Below are positions 24,792-33,860 of a DNA stretch of 54,145 nucleotides, piece after piece; within the stretch, counting starts at the first letter, position 1; each line of letters opens with the position of its first letter. Source of the stretch: Gemmatimonadota bacterium (GTDB lineage Bacteria > Gemmatimonadota > Gemmatimonadetes > Longimicrobiales > Gaopeijiaceae); assembly GCA_007125845.1 (NCBI GenBank), contig SLCK01000061.1, positions 1 to 54,145 on the forward strand, written 5' to 3'. The translations under genes and the position numbers were made by a program. The notes beneath the pieces were generated by a model. That model was not told the DNA's origin, searched no databases, and saw nothing but the letters and a program-made list of their open reading frames with translations.

Positions 24792-24821
24792 GTCGCAAGG
24801 GTAGTAAATTGCTCCCCACAG

Positions 24822-24842
24822 GGCAAGCTACGACAACTTGCC
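24822..24842. promoter_or_regulatory. GGCAAG-N9-CTTGCC inverted repeat upstream of satD
   Basis: Perfect 6-bp arms at 24822-24827 and 24837-24842 lie 31-51 bp upstream of the SatD start, where an operator would act. A further GCAA/TTGC element (TTGC at 24809-24812) overlaps it. Autoregulation by the SatD helix-turn-helix is an inference. Confidence 0.45.
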
Positions 24843-25142
24843 TCTCAGAATACCACCCGCTCGTGATTGCACCCCAAGAGGCAATACCTGACGGCCCCTC
24901 GTGTCCTGAGTCAGAGATTCGTTGTCATGACCGGCACGTCATGCCGTTGCCTCGCGGAAACCGGCAGGGGCCAGGGGAGCGATCGACTCAGCGAGTCCGG
25001 GCAGGAAGTCCGGGCAGCGAGCCGAGGCACCCGGGTCTCGTACGGGACCGCCAAGTCGAATGAGAGCGCCTTCGGGATCCAGCCGAGATCGGAGCCCGGA
25101 GGACGCGAAGTCCTCTCCGTCCCACAGACCCAAGCGTGTTCG
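24843..25142. other. Intergenic region between satD and the TonB receptor gene
   Basis: About 300 bp with no supported gene. It contains one perfect inverted repeat, CATGAC-N6-GTCATG (24926-24943), which could be a regulator site. The Pho-box-like repeat starts at its right end. Confidence 0.4.
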
Positions 25143-25159
25143 GTTACGAAACGGTTACC
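25143..25159 (+). promoter_or_regulatory. Pho-box-like direct repeat upstream of the TonB receptor operon
   Basis: GTTACGA-AAC-GGTTACC contains two GTTAC half-sites exactly 11 bp apart (25143 and 25154), the period of PhoB sites. A third GTTAC lies at 25177. The same motif precedes pstS and the wHTH-remnant gene in this window. It is 176 bp before the receptor ATG, so the promoter probably lies between. Confidence 0.55.
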
Positions 25160-25334
25160 GAATGGACGCCTCCGCCGTTACCGCCCCCCCCGATCCTTCA
25201 TCACCGAGGGCGGAAGCGCGTCCGCCTCCACCTTCGGTCCGCTCACTCCATCGCGGGGGAAGCGGGGACGGATCGCCGTGGGGTCCGTCCATGAACACCG
25301 GTGACGACATCACGACGAAAGAGAGGCTCCGGTC

Positions 25335-28085
25335 ATGGCCGCATACATCCGAAATCGGGTTCTGGCTCTCCTGCTCGCCCTGCCCCTTGCCCTGGCGACC
25401 CAAGCCCCGGTCGCCGCCCAGGAGGTCGGCAGCGCGGGTCGCCTCACCGGACAGGTTCTGAACGGGGAGTCCGGCGCCCCGCTTCCGGGCGCCCACATCG
25501 CCGTGGAAACCACCTCGCGGAGCGTGATGGCGGGTGTCGAAGGGCGCTACCAGCTCGATGGGCTGCCCGAAGGCACCGTGACGGTCACCGTGAACCTGCT
25601 CGGGTTCGCTCCGAAGACGGTGACGGACGTAGAGATCGAGGGAGACCGGACCGTAAGGCTCGACCTCCTCCTCGAGCGGCAGGTCATCGACGTGGAGGGC
25701 CTGACCGTGACCGCCCGAAAGGAGCGAGGGAGCGTCGTCAGCGTCCTGAACGAGCAGCGCCTCGCACCGGGCCTGCTGAACGGTCTTTCCGCCGAGCGGA
25801 TCTCGAGGTCCCCCGACGGGAACGCGGCCGCTGCGGTCCGTCGGGTGAGCGGCGTCACCGTCCAGGACGGCAAGCACGTCTTCGTGCGCGGGCTGGGTGA
25901 GCGCTACACCACGAGCTCCCTCAACGGGGCACGGATCCCGAGCCCGGACCCGGAACGCAAGACCGTCCCGCTGGATCTGTTTCCGGCGGGCATCCTCCAG
26001 GCCGTGTCGACCAGCAAGACCTTCACTCCGGACCAGCCGGGCGACTTCGCCGGCGGCTCGGTGGACCTACGCACGCCCGACTTCCCCGCCCAGCAGATCT
26101 ACTCGTTCTCGATGTCCACGGGCTACCAGCCGGGCGTGACCGGACGTTCGATCCTCCGGGCGCCCACCGAAGGAGGCGAGTGGCTGGCGCTGGGCCGCGA
26201 CGCTCGTACGATACCGGCTCCCGCCCAGAACTTCTCGGGCACGGTGACGCGGGGCCCGGAGGTCAACCAGGTCGTCAACTCGTTCCGCAACGCATGGACG
26301 GTGAATGAGGAATCGGGCCGGCTTCCGACCTCCATGTCGGGGAGCCTGGGCGGCTCGGCCACTCTGGCCGGGGCCACCGTGGGATACCTGGGGTCGCTCA
26401 CCTATTCGACGAGCGACGAGGTCAAGTTGGACCAGAGACGAGCGCGCGTCGGCACCGGGGAGACCGAAATCGATCGCTACGACGGGGAGGAGGGGGCGAG
26501 CTCCGTCCTCTGGGGAGGCCTCGTCAAGGTCAGCGCGCTCTTCGGGAACCATACCCAGCTTCACCTGACGAACAACTTCAATCGGAGCTCCGACAACCAG
26601 GCTCGTCGCGAGACCGGCACCGATGAGAACACGCGCTCGCACGTGAGGATCGACCAGCTCACCTACGTCGAACGCGCCGTGCGCTCGCACCAGCTCAGCG
26701 CCGAGCATCAACTCGGGCCGCGACACCGTCTGGACTGGTCGCTCAGCCGGTCCACGGTGAACCGGGCCGAGCCCGACCGCTCCGAGTTCGTCACCTGGCT
26801 CGACCCGGAAGAGCCGATCTGGTTCAAGGACTTCGAGGGGGCGGTGCGTTCCTTCGCAACGGTCGACGAGGGCTCGCTGGAAGGCAGCGCCGAGTACGCC
26901 CTCTCGCTCGGGAACGATCCCTTCCGGCCGCACCGCCTCCGCCTCGGGCTCCTCCAGCGCAGCACGGACCGCGACGCCTGGAGCGACGCCTTCCGGATTC
27001 AGCCCTTCCACTGGTCGCCCAACGATCCCCGCTGGGCGCAGCCGCCCGAGCAGTTCTTCGATGGCCGCTTCGCCGGGCCCGGGGACGACCACTTCATCCT
27101 CTCCCGGGAGCTCGCGGGCGGCTCCTACGACGCGAGCGACTGGCTCTACGCCGGCTTCCTGATGGCCGAAGCGAGCCCCACCGAGCGGATTCAGGTGGTG
27201 GGCGGGGCCCGCGTGGAAGGGTACCGCCTGGACCTCAACGCCGAGAATCAGCTCGGCCAGGGGTTCTCGGTGTCGAAGGACTATTTCGACCTCCTCCCCT
27301 CCCTCTCGGCCCGGATCCGCATGTCCGAGACGCACCAGCTCCGTCTCGCGGCGACCCGCACCCTCGCCCGTCCGGAATACCGGGAGATCGCGCCCATCGC
27401 CTACCGCGAGGTGCTGGGAGGCGAGCAGGTCATCGGAAACGTGGAGCTCGAGCGGACCTTGATCCACAACCTGGATTTCCGTTGGGAGTGGTATCCGGAG
27501 CCCGGCGAGGTGATCTCCTTCGGCGTCTTCGGGAAGTGGTTCGACAACCCCATCGAGCAGCGCTTCCTGGCCCGATCCGGGACCAACACGCGCACCTTCG
27601 AGAACGCGGACAGCGCGACGAACTACGGAGCCGAACTGGAAGTCGATGCCGGCCTGCACCGGCTCCACCCGGGCCTGGAGCCCTTCTCGGTCTTCACGAA
27701 CGTGACGGTCATGCGCAGCCGGGTCCGCACCGGACGCGAGGGAGATGCGGATCGCGCCATGGTAGGCCAGGCCCCGTACGTGGCGAACGCGGGAGTGACC
27801 TACGCCGAGAGCGACGACGGCCTCTCCGCCTCCCTCCTCTTCAACGTGGTCGGAAAGAGAATCATGAACGCAAGGGCCTCCGGAAGCCAGGTACGCAACG
27901 TCGTCGAGCGCCCACGAAACCTGCTCGACCTGTCGATCCGCTTTCCCCTTCCAGGCAACGCCTCGGGGAAACTCGATCTCAAGAACGTCCTGGACGCACC
28001 CCACGAGGTGGTCCAGGGCCCGATCGTCCGGGAGTTCCATCATTCCGGACGCAGCCTCTCGGCCGGGGTTTCGTGGAGCTGGTAG
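25335..28085 (+). CDS. TonB-dependent receptor, putatively Pho-regulated
   Basis: A 916-residue outer-membrane protein; ATG 25335 follows GAGAGG. Signal peptide 1-29 (VAAQE). Residues 35-115 are a carboxypeptidase-regulatory-like domain (LTGQVLNGESGAPLPGAHIAV...GRYQLDGLP...VNLLGFAP). The plug follows at about 120-240 with 'SPDGNAAAAVRRVSGVTVQDGKHVFVRGLGERY', 'DLFPAGILQAVSTSKTFTPDQPGDFAGGSVDLRT'. The rest is a barrel, including 'LRLAATRTLARPEYREIAPIAYRE', and it ends SAGVSWSW with an aromatic residue. This is the subtype with 'GLGERYT...LNG' found beside a beta-helix lipoprotein. The Pho-box-like repeat upstream and the adjacent pst operon suggest uptake of a phosphorus compound. Confidence 0.93.
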   Translation: MAAYIRNRVLALLLALPLALATQAPVAAQEVGSAGRLTGQVLNGESGAPLPGAHIAVETTSRSVMAGVEGRYQLDGLPEGTVTVTVNLLGFAPKTVTDVEIEGDRTVRLDLLLERQVIDVEGLTVTARKERGSVVSVLNEQRLAPGLLNGLSAERISRSPDGNAAAAVRRVSGVTVQDGKHVFVRGLGERYTTSSLNGARIPSPDPERKTVPLDLFPAGILQAVSTSKTFTPDQPGDFAGGSVDLRTPDFPAQQIYSFSMSTGYQPGVTGRSILRAPTEGGEWLALGRDARTIPAPAQNFSGTVTRGPEVNQVVNSFRNAWTVNEESGRLPTSMSGSLGGSATLAGATVGYLGSLTYSTSDEVKLDQRRARVGTGETEIDRYDGEEGASSVLWGGLVKVSALFGNHTQLHLTNNFNRSSDNQARRETGTDENTRSHVRIDQLTYVERAVRSHQLSAEHQLGPRHRLDWSLSRSTVNRAEPDRSEFVTWLDPEEPIWFKDFEGAVRSFATVDEGSLEGSAEYALSLGNDPFRPHRLRLGLLQRSTDRDAWSDAFRIQPFHWSPNDPRWAQPPEQFFDGRFAGPGDDHFILSRELAGGSYDASDWLYAGFLMAEASPTERIQVVGGARVEGYRLDLNAENQLGQGFSVSKDYFDLLPSLSARIRMSETHQLRLAATRTLARPEYREIAPIAYREVLGGEQVIGNVELERTLIHNLDFRWEWYPEPGEVISFGVFGKWFDNPIEQRFLARSGTNTRTFENADSATNYGAELEVDAGLHRLHPGLEPFSVFTNVTVMRSRVRTGREGDADRAMVGQAPYVANAGVTYAESDDGLSASLLFNVVGKRIMNARASGSQVRNVVERPRNLLDLSIRFPLPGNASGKLDLKNVLDAPHEVVQGPIVREFHHSGRSLSAGVSWSW

Positions 28086-28129
28086 CCATGACCGGTCCTG
28101 ACGACACTCAAGCGAAGGAATCGAAATCC

Positions 28130-29641
28130 ATGAAGCCCAAGCAGCTCAGAAGCCTCGCGATAGGGCTTACCCTGGCCGCTTTCCTGGTCGCCTGCGACGA
28201 CGACTCCAGTCCCTCCGGCCCCGGGAACGGGGGTGGAGACGGTGGCGGCAACGGGGGAGACGTGACCAACTGCGATCCCGGCGTCCTCTGCGAAGACCTT
28301 CTGGAGAGCCGCACCCTTTACGCCGACACCGTCTACAAGCTGTCGGGGTTTATCAAGGTGGCCAACGGAGCCACCCTCACCATCGAGCCCGGCACCCGCA
28401 TCGTCGGGGACTTCGACATCCCGGGCTCGTCCCTCTTCGTCCTGAGAGGTGCGAAGATCATGGCGGAAGGCACCGCGACGGCCCCCATTGTCTTCACCTC
28501 CGAGCGCCCGGTGGGCCAGCGTCGGCCCGGTGACTGGGGCGGGGTGATCATCGTGGGCAACGGGATCACGAACCGCGGCGCGCCCACCTATATCGAGGGG
28601 ACCGGCACCTCCGATATCAACCCCCTGGTCGACTACTCCGGGGGAAACGACAACGACGACGACAGCGGCGTCCTGCGCTACGTCCGAATCGAGTTCGCCG
28701 GGTTCCCGACGGCGCCCAACGAAGAGCTCAACTCCCTCACCATGGCGGCGGTGGGCCGCGGGACCACGATCGAGTACGTGCAGGTCCTGCTCGGCCTCGA
28801 CGACTCCTTCGAATGGTTCGGCGGCGCGGTGGACGGTCGCTACCTGATCTCCTACGAGTCGGCGGACGACCACCTGGACGCCTCCGAGGGGTTCGTGGGT
28901 CGGGTGCAGCACGCGATCGCCTTCCAGTCGGTCCAGCCCGAGCCGCGGCCGGGACTCGCCGGCGGCGCGGCATCGGACCCACAGGGGATCGAAAACGACG
29001 GATGCTGGGCCGAGAACTGCAACGCAGGTGACGCGAATCGGAGTGCATCGGAACCCTACACCGTTCCGGTCTTCGCGAACTTCACCCTGATCGGGCCGCC
29101 GGCCGGAGTATGGGACAGCTCGAGCGGAAACATCGGGATGATGCTCCGTCGGGGCACGGGGGGACTCTACGTAAACGGCGTCGTGGCCCGCTACCAGCGG
29201 GAGGGAACGCCCGCCGCGGGCGTCTCCTTCCGCGGCGACCAGACGAATGAGCGATACGAGCAGGGGTTCTTCGACATCCGCAACATCTATTTCACAGAGA
29301 ACGACCAGATCTTCCAGGACGGTCCCGAGCCCGGCTCGGGCGAGGGAGCCCAGTACTCCCTCGTCCTCGCGAGCCACGCCCTGGAAGATGGCACCGTGCC
29401 CACGGCGCAGCTCTTCCGCGCCTTCCCCGTAAACACGGTGGGAGTCTCGGCGGACGCGTTCGACTGGCGGCCGGCCGCGGGTTCGCCGATCGCGACCGGG
29501 GGACTCACCGACTTCTCGGTTCTCTCGCCGCAGCTCCGGCAGGCGGCCGAAGGATTCGTGACCCCGACCCCCTACCGGGGGGCGGCCGATCCGGACGGCC
29601 CCGCGTGGTGGGAGGGCTGGACCTATTACGCCCACAACTGA
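28130..29641 (+). CDS. Large surface lipoprotein with beta-helix-like domain, partner of the TonB receptor
   Basis: A 503-residue protein from ATG 28130 (AAGGAA upstream; ATG 28088 is an alternative). The signal 'LTLAAFLVACDDD' ends in a lipobox-like Cys, followed by a Gly/Pro/Asp-rich linker. The body has 'GFIKVANGATLTIEPGTRIVGD', 'GRGTTIEYVQVLLGLDDSFEWFGGAVDGRYLISYESADDHLDASEGF' and 'NFTLIGPPAG', a right-handed parallel beta-helix pattern. Four cysteines (NCDPGVLCED; GCWAENCNAG) may form disulfides. In several bacteria this family is encoded next to a TonB receptor of the type found upstream. A capture or gating protein for the receptor is the likely role. Confidence 0.85.
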   Translation: MKPKQLRSLAIGLTLAAFLVACDDDSSPSGPGNGGGDGGGNGGDVTNCDPGVLCEDLLESRTLYADTVYKLSGFIKVANGATLTIEPGTRIVGDFDIPGSSLFVLRGAKIMAEGTATAPIVFTSERPVGQRRPGDWGGVIIVGNGITNRGAPTYIEGTGTSDINPLVDYSGGNDNDDDSGVLRYVRIEFAGFPTAPNEELNSLTMAAVGRGTTIEYVQVLLGLDDSFEWFGGAVDGRYLISYESADDHLDASEGFVGRVQHAIAFQSVQPEPRPGLAGGAASDPQGIENDGCWAENCNAGDANRSASEPYTVPVFANFTLIGPPAGVWDSSSGNIGMMLRRGTGGLYVNGVVARYQREGTPAAGVSFRGDQTNERYEQGFFDIRNIYFTENDQIFQDGPEPGSGEGAQYSLVLASHALEDGTVPTAQLFRAFPVNTVGVSADAFDWRPAAGSPIATGGLTDFSVLSPQLRQAAEGFVTPTPYRGAADPDGPAWWEGWTYYAHN

Positions 29642-29652
29642 CCCAGCGGAGC

Positions 29653-29690
29653 TTCGGCGGCGTCCCTCCCTCCAGAGGGGCGTCGCCGAA
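29653..29690 (+). terminator. Strong hairpin after the TonB-lipoprotein genes
   Basis: A 16-bp stem, 29653-29668 pairing with 29675-29690 (two G-U wobbles), with the loop CCTCCA. It starts 12 bp after the lipoprotein stop. There is no long U-tract but CCCGTTTCC follows. It would separate or attenuate expression of the third gene. Confidence 0.65.
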
Positions 29691-29737
29691 CCCGTTTCCG
29701 GCGCCCTCGCAACCGCATCGAAGGCATTGAACAAGCC

Positions 29738-30439
29738 ATGAGCTCACATCCGACACCGCGATTCGCCAGCCGATGCCGTCCCCTCGACACCCGACCGGTT
29801 GCGGCGAGCCTTCGTCCGGCGATCCTGCGTTGGGCCGGCTTCCTCCCGGTGGGCCTCCTCATTGCCGCAGCTCTCGGGGGATGCGAAATCCCGGGCGCGG
29901 GGGAGTCTGAGGCGGCCGAACTCTCCCGGGCACCCATCCACGTCGACAGCGTCTTTCCTCCCGAGGAGGAGCTCCGTCGGTTTCGTGAGGACACCGAGGA
30001 GGTGCAGGAGCTGGCAGGAGGGGCGGGCTCCCGGGAGTCGCTCGTCGAGAGTCTCATCGACGCCCTCGAGCGAGCCGACACCGCCGCCGTGCTCTCGCTC
30101 GCGCTGACCCGAGACGAATTCGCCTGGCTCTACTATCCCCACACGATGTACACGAGCCGACCCTATCAGCTTTCCCCCGCCCTGGTCTGGTACCACCAGC
30201 AGAACCGCAGCTCGAGGGGCCTCACCCGCCTCCTCAGCCGTTACTTGGGCGAGGAGCTCCACTACTCCGAAACGCGCTGCCCCGACGATGGGGAGGGGTT
30301 CGGGGAGGGCTGGATCTGGCACGAGTGCACGGTGCTGGGGGAGCTGCCCACCGGGGAACAGGTGGAAGAAAGGCTCTTCGGGAGCATCCTCGAGTGGAAC
30401 GGGCGCTACAAGCTCGTGTCCTTCTCGAACGAGTTCTGA
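29738..30439 (+). CDS. Hypothetical lipoprotein downstream of the Pho-linked TonB system
   Basis: A 233-residue protein with an extended n-region (residues 1-30), a hydrophobic core and a lipobox-like 'AALGGCE' (Cys48). The mature domain contains 'SLVESLIDALERADTAAVLSLALTRDEFAWLYYPHTMYTSRPYQLSPALVWYH', 'HYSETRCPDDGEGF' and ends 'ILEWNGRYKLVSFSNEF'. The layout resembles the SnoaL/NTF2-like or 'DUF4440'-type small cone fold (helix, then strands ending in a lysine-valine strand). Two cysteines may form a disulfide. Position after a hairpin terminator suggests partial read-through from the receptor operon. Function unknown. Confidence 0.78.
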   Translation: MSSHPTPRFASRCRPLDTRPVAASLRPAILRWAGFLPVGLLIAAALGGCEIPGAGESEAAELSRAPIHVDSVFPPEEELRRFREDTEEVQELAGGAGSRESLVESLIDALERADTAAVLSLALTRDEFAWLYYPHTMYTSRPYQLSPALVWYHQQNRSSRGLTRLLSRYLGEELHYSETRCPDDGEGFGEGWIWHECTVLGELPTGEQVEERLFGSILEWNGRYKLVSFSNEF

Positions 30440-30481
30440 GTCCCCCCCGCAACACGACCACCACCTTCGGCCGGCGGCGAC

Positions 30482-30503
30482 CGGGTCCCCCCACGGCGAC
30501 CCG
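30482..30503. terminator. Possible bidirectional terminator between convergent genes
   Basis: CGGGTC (30482-30487) and GACCCG (30498-30503) form a short 6-bp stem with a 10-base loop in the 65-bp gap between the lipoprotein gene and phoU. Confidence 0.3.
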
Positions 30504-30504
30504 A

Positions 30505-31212
30505 TCAGCCTCCAGCGGCGTGGTCAGGTCCGACCTCGCCGAGCTTCTGGGCGTGCTTGATGCTCGTCCCCGTCACGAGGTAGTAGACGTCTTCGCCTAC
30601 GTTCGTGCCGAGGTCCGCGACGCGTTCGAGGTTGCGCCCGACCAGGATCAGCGACATCGCGATCCCGATCCGACGGGGATCCTCCATCATGTGGGTCAGG
30701 AGGCTCCGGAAGAGGGAATCGTTCAGGCCGTCGACCCGGTCGTCCCGCAGGCACACCGCTCGGGCCAGCTCCGGATCCCGGCGCACGAAGGCGTCGAGGG
30801 AGTCGGCCAACATGCCCTGCGCGATGCGCGCCATCTCCTCGACCTGGGGGAACCGGTGAAGAGGCGGCTTCGCATCCAGGTGCCGAACCGACTCCGCGAT
30901 GTTCACCCCGTGATCCCCGACCCGCTCCAGGTCGTTCGAGATCCTCATCACCATCGTGATCAATCGAAGGTCCCGGGCCACCGGCTGGTGAAGCGCAAGG
31001 AGGCTGATGCACGCGTCCTCGATCTCCACCTCCATCGCATCCAGTTCGCGGTCGCCCAGGATGACCGCATCCGCCTTCTCCTCGTCATTCGCGACGAGGG
31101 CGGCCACGGCCATCTCGACCAGATCCTCGGCCAATCCCGCCATCTCGAGGAGTTGGGAACGGAGAAAATCGAGTTCATCCCGGAGATGCCGGGCTTCTCG
31201 AGGCGCCGTCAT
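30505..31212 (-). CDS. phoU: Phosphate transport/signalling regulator PhoU
   Basis: A 235-residue helical protein with two PhoU repeats, each with the metal-binding E/D-x-x-x-D pattern: '[32 protein letters not shown]' and '[27 protein letters not shown]'; second repeat '[29 protein letters not shown]'. PhoU restrains PhoR kinase and PstSCAB transport when phosphate is plentiful. ATG 31212 overlaps the pstB stop (ATGA). It is the last gene of pstSCAB-phoU, the standard order. Confidence 0.97.
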   Translation of the reverse strand: MTAPREARHLRDELDFLRSQLLEMAGLAEDLVEMAVAALVANDEEKADAVILGDRELDAMEVEIEDACISLLALHQPVARDLRLITMVMRISNDLERVGDHGVNIAESVRHLDAKPPLHRFPQVEEMARIAQGMLADSLDAFVRRDPELARAVCLRDDRVDGLNDSLFRSLLTHMMEDPRRIGIAMSLILVGRNLERVADLGTNVGEDVYYLVTGTSIKHAQKLGEVGPDHAAGG

Positions 31213-31967
31213 CCGAATCTCCCCGTGATGTAGGCCTCGGTGCGCTCCTCCCGGGGGTTGGTGAAGAGCCCGTCGGTCTCCCCGAACTCGACCAAGAGCC
31301 CCATGTAGAAGAAGGCCGTGTAGTCGGACACCCGGGCGGCCTGCTGCATGTTGTGCGTGACGATCACGATGGTGTAGTCCTTCTTCAGCTCGTAGATGAG
31401 ATCCTCGATCCGCTGCGTGGCCGTCGGATCGAGCGCGCTCGCGGGCTCGTCCATGAGGAGCACCCGGGGCTCGACGGCGAGCGCTCGCGCGATGCAGAGC
31501 CGCTGCTGCTGGCCGCCCGAGAGACCCACGGCGCTGGCCCCCAGCCGGTCCTTGACCTCGTCCCACAGGGCCGCCTGGCGGAGGACCCTCTCCACGAGAT
31601 CGTCGAGCGCCTTCCCCTTGGCCAACCCGTGCCGCTTGGGCGCAAAAGTGATGTTGTCCCGGATGCTCATGGTCGGAAACGGATTCGGACGCTGGAAGAC
31701 CATGCCGACCCGGATCCGGAGCTCCACCGGATCGACCCCGTCCCCGTAGATATCCCTGTCGCCCAGAAGCACCTCGCCGCTCACCCGGGCGGAGGGCGTG
31801 TGGTCGTGCATCCGGTTCAGGGCCCGCAGGAAGGTGGTCTTCCCGCATCCGCTCGGTCCGATGATCGCCGTCACGGCCCGGGGCCGGATCTCCATGTCCA
31901 CCCCCTTTACCGCCTGGTGGTCACCGAACGAGACCTTCAGATCCCGGGTGATCATCTGCTCAGCCAC
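31209..31967 (-). CDS. pstB: Phosphate ABC transporter ATPase PstB
   Basis: A 252-residue ATPase. Walker A '[19 protein letters not shown]' (near residue 35), PstB-specific '[16 protein letters not shown]' (Q-loop), signature '[16 protein letters not shown]', Walker B '[13 protein letters not shown]' and H-loop '[23 protein letters not shown]'. All are intact. It hydrolyses ATP on the cytoplasmic face to drive PstA/PstC. A 56-bp gap separates it from pstA; it overlaps phoU. Confidence 0.98.
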   Translation of the reverse strand: MAEQMITRDLKVSFGDHQAVKGVDMEIRPRAVTAIIGPSGCGKTTFLRALNRMHDHTPSARVSGEVLLGDRDIYGDGVDPVELRIRVGMVFQRPNPFPTMSIRDNITFAPKRHGLAKGKALDDLVERVLRQAALWDEVKDRLGASAVGLSGGQQQRLCIARALAVEPRVLLMDEPASALDPTATQRIEDLIYELKKDYTIVIVTHNMQQAARVSDYTAFFYMGLLVEFGETDGLFTNPREERTEAYITGRFG

Positions 31968-32023
31968 GCAAGTCTCCTCGTCGTACCCTCGATTCCCGAA
32001 GCATGTCCCGTCCGTACCTCACT

Positions 32024-32902
32024 TCAGTCTCCGGCCATGAAACGCGCCCGCCTGGCCCACAGCGTCCGCGCCGCGACGTTCAATGCCAGAACCATCGCGA
32101 GCAGCACGAGGGCGCCGGCCCAGGCCTGCTGGTGCCAGTGCTCGAAGGGGCTGATCGCGTAGGAGTAGATGTTGACCGGAATCGTGGCGGTGGGGCGGTC
32201 GACTCCCTCCATCCAGTAGCGGCTGTTGAAGGCGGTGAAGAGGAGCGGCGCGGTCTCCCCGGCGATCCGGGCCGTCGCGATCATGACCCCCGTGAGCACG
32301 TTTCCCATCGCGGCCGGAAGCACGACCCGGAGCGTCGTCGCGGCCTCGGAGACGCCGAGGGCGAAGGATGCCTCACGCTGGTGCCCCGGCACCATCTTGA
32401 GAGCCTCCTGGGTGGTGATCGCCACGATGGGGATGAAGAGAAGAGCCAGCGCCGCCGACCCCGATACGGCGCTGAAGCGTCCCATGGTGACGACGATCAG
32501 GCCGTAGGCGACGATTCCCGCCACGATGGAGGGGAGGCCCGCCAGCACCTCCGAGAGGAAGCGGGCGCTCTTCCCCAGCAGGTTGTCCCCGTATTCGCTC
32601 ATGTAGATGCCAGTCGCCACCCCGACGGGCACGCCCATGACCATCGCCATCCCCACCACCACCACCGAACCCACGATCGCGTTCGCCCACCCGCCACCGC
32701 CGACCGTGGGAGGTTGTGGGAGGGTGGTCAAGAACTCCCAGGACACATGTCGCACGCCCACGCCGACCACTTCCCACAGAACCCACACCAGTGGGATGAC
32801 CGCCAGCGCGAGAGCCACGAGACAGAGCGCGACCAGGAGCCGATCGCGCAGGTGGCGGAGTCGGAGCCGGAGCGCCCGAGGCGGTGCGGAGGCCGTATCC
32901 AC
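32024..32902 (-). CDS. pstA: Phosphate ABC transporter permease PstA
   Basis: A 292-residue permease with six hydrophobic segments; GTG start at 32902, one base after the pstC stop. 'EVLAGLPSIVAGIVAYGLIV' is the PstA family helix, and 'ALGVSEAATTLRVVLPAAMGNVLTGVMIATARIAGETAPLLFTA' is the EAA loop that contacts PstB, with the conserved Glu-Thr-Ala-Pro. Normal length and all conserved segments present. Confidence 0.96.
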   Translation of the reverse strand: MDTASAPPRALRLRLRHLRDRLLVALCLVALALAVIPLVWVLWEVVGVGVRHVSWEFLTTLPQPPTVGGGGWANAIVGSVVVVGMAMVMGVPVGVATGIYMSEYGDNLLGKSARFLSEVLAGLPSIVAGIVAYGLIVVTMGRFSAVSGSAALALLFIPIVAITTQEALKMVPGHQREASFALGVSEAATTLRVVLPAAMGNVLTGVMIATARIAGETAPLLFTAFNSRYWMEGVDRPTATIPVNIYSYAISPFEHWHQQAWAGALVLLAMVLALNVAARTLWARRARFMAGD

Positions 32903-32903
32903 G

Positions 32904-33860
32904 TCAGGTGCCCGGCGTGTGGGTGCGCATGAGGAGAAGGCGCCCCAGCGAGTTGAGCAGGAAGGAGATCAGGAAGAGGACGAGCCCGATCGCCACCAGC
33001 GAGCTCACGTGGATCTCGCTGGCCGCCTCGCGCAGCTCGTTCGCGATGATCGCGGTCATGGAGTAGCCGGACTGGAAGTAGTCCAGGGTCAGGTTCACCC
33101 GGTTTCCGATCGTCATCGTGGTCGCCATCGTCTCACCCAGGGCCCTCCCCAGCCCCAGCACCGCGGCGCTGAAGATCCCCCCTCGCGCGTAGGTCAGGAC
33201 CACGTGGCGAGTCGCCTCCCAGCGGGTGGCCCCCAGCGCGAGCGCCGCCTCCTTCTGGTCGCGCGGGACCGCCATGAGCGCCTCCCGGCTTAATGAAGCG
33301 ATGATGGGAATGATCATCACGGCCAGGATCAGGCTCGCGGTGAAGAGTGTGTACCCCGGCCCCGGCTCCCCGAAGAAGGGAAGCAGCCCCAGAGGGCTCG
33401 CCGCCACCACCGGCATCACGTGCTGCTGCACGAGAGGAGCGAGGACGAAGATCCCCCACAGCCCAAAGACCACCGAAGGCACCGCCGCCAGAAGCTCCAC
33501 GACGAAGATCAGCGGGTCGCGGAGCCGTCGGGGAGCATACTCGGAGAGGAGGATCGCGATCCCGATGCTGATCGGCACCGCGATGAGGAGGGCCATGAGG
33601 CTCGTGAGGAGCGTGCCCGCAATGAAGGGAAGAGCTCCGAACTCTCCCTGCACCGGATTCCAGGTGGTGCGCACCAGAAACCCGAGTCCCCACTCGCTCC
33701 AGGTCGGCCGCGACTGCACCCAGAGCTGCTGCACGATCAGGAGGACTACCACCACCACCAAGAGCGCCAACGCCCCGGTGGCATACCGGAACCACCGCTG
33801 GCGCAGGTGCCGGCGAGCCCGCCCGTCCCGCCCGGGAAGAGGCGCAACCGATCGGCTCAC
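32904..33860 (-). CDS. pstC: Phosphate ABC transporter permease PstC
   Basis: A 318-residue permease with six membrane helices; GTG 33860 overlaps the pstS stop by 4 bp. Family segments: 'ELLAAVPSVVFGLWGIFVLAP', the EAA loop 'ALALGATRWEATRHVVLTYARGGIFSAAVLGLGRALGETMATTMTIGN' with GETMA, and 'LLSEYAPRRLRDP'. It forms the heterodimeric channel with PstA. Confidence 0.96.
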   Translation of the reverse strand: MSRSVAPLPGRDGRARRHLRQRWFRYATGALALLVVVVVLLIVQQLWVQSRPTWSEWGLGFLVRTTWNPVQGEFGALPFIAGTLLTSLMALLIAVPISIGIAILLSEYAPRRLRDPLIFVVELLAAVPSVVFGLWGIFVLAPLVQQHVMPVVAASPLGLLPFFGEPGPGYTLFTASLILAVMIIPIIASLSREALMAVPRDQKEAALALGATRWEATRHVVLTYARGGIFSAAVLGLGRALGETMATTMTIGNRVNLTLDYFQSGYSMTAIIANELREAASEIHVSSLVAIGLVLFLISFLLNSLGRLLLMRTHTPGT

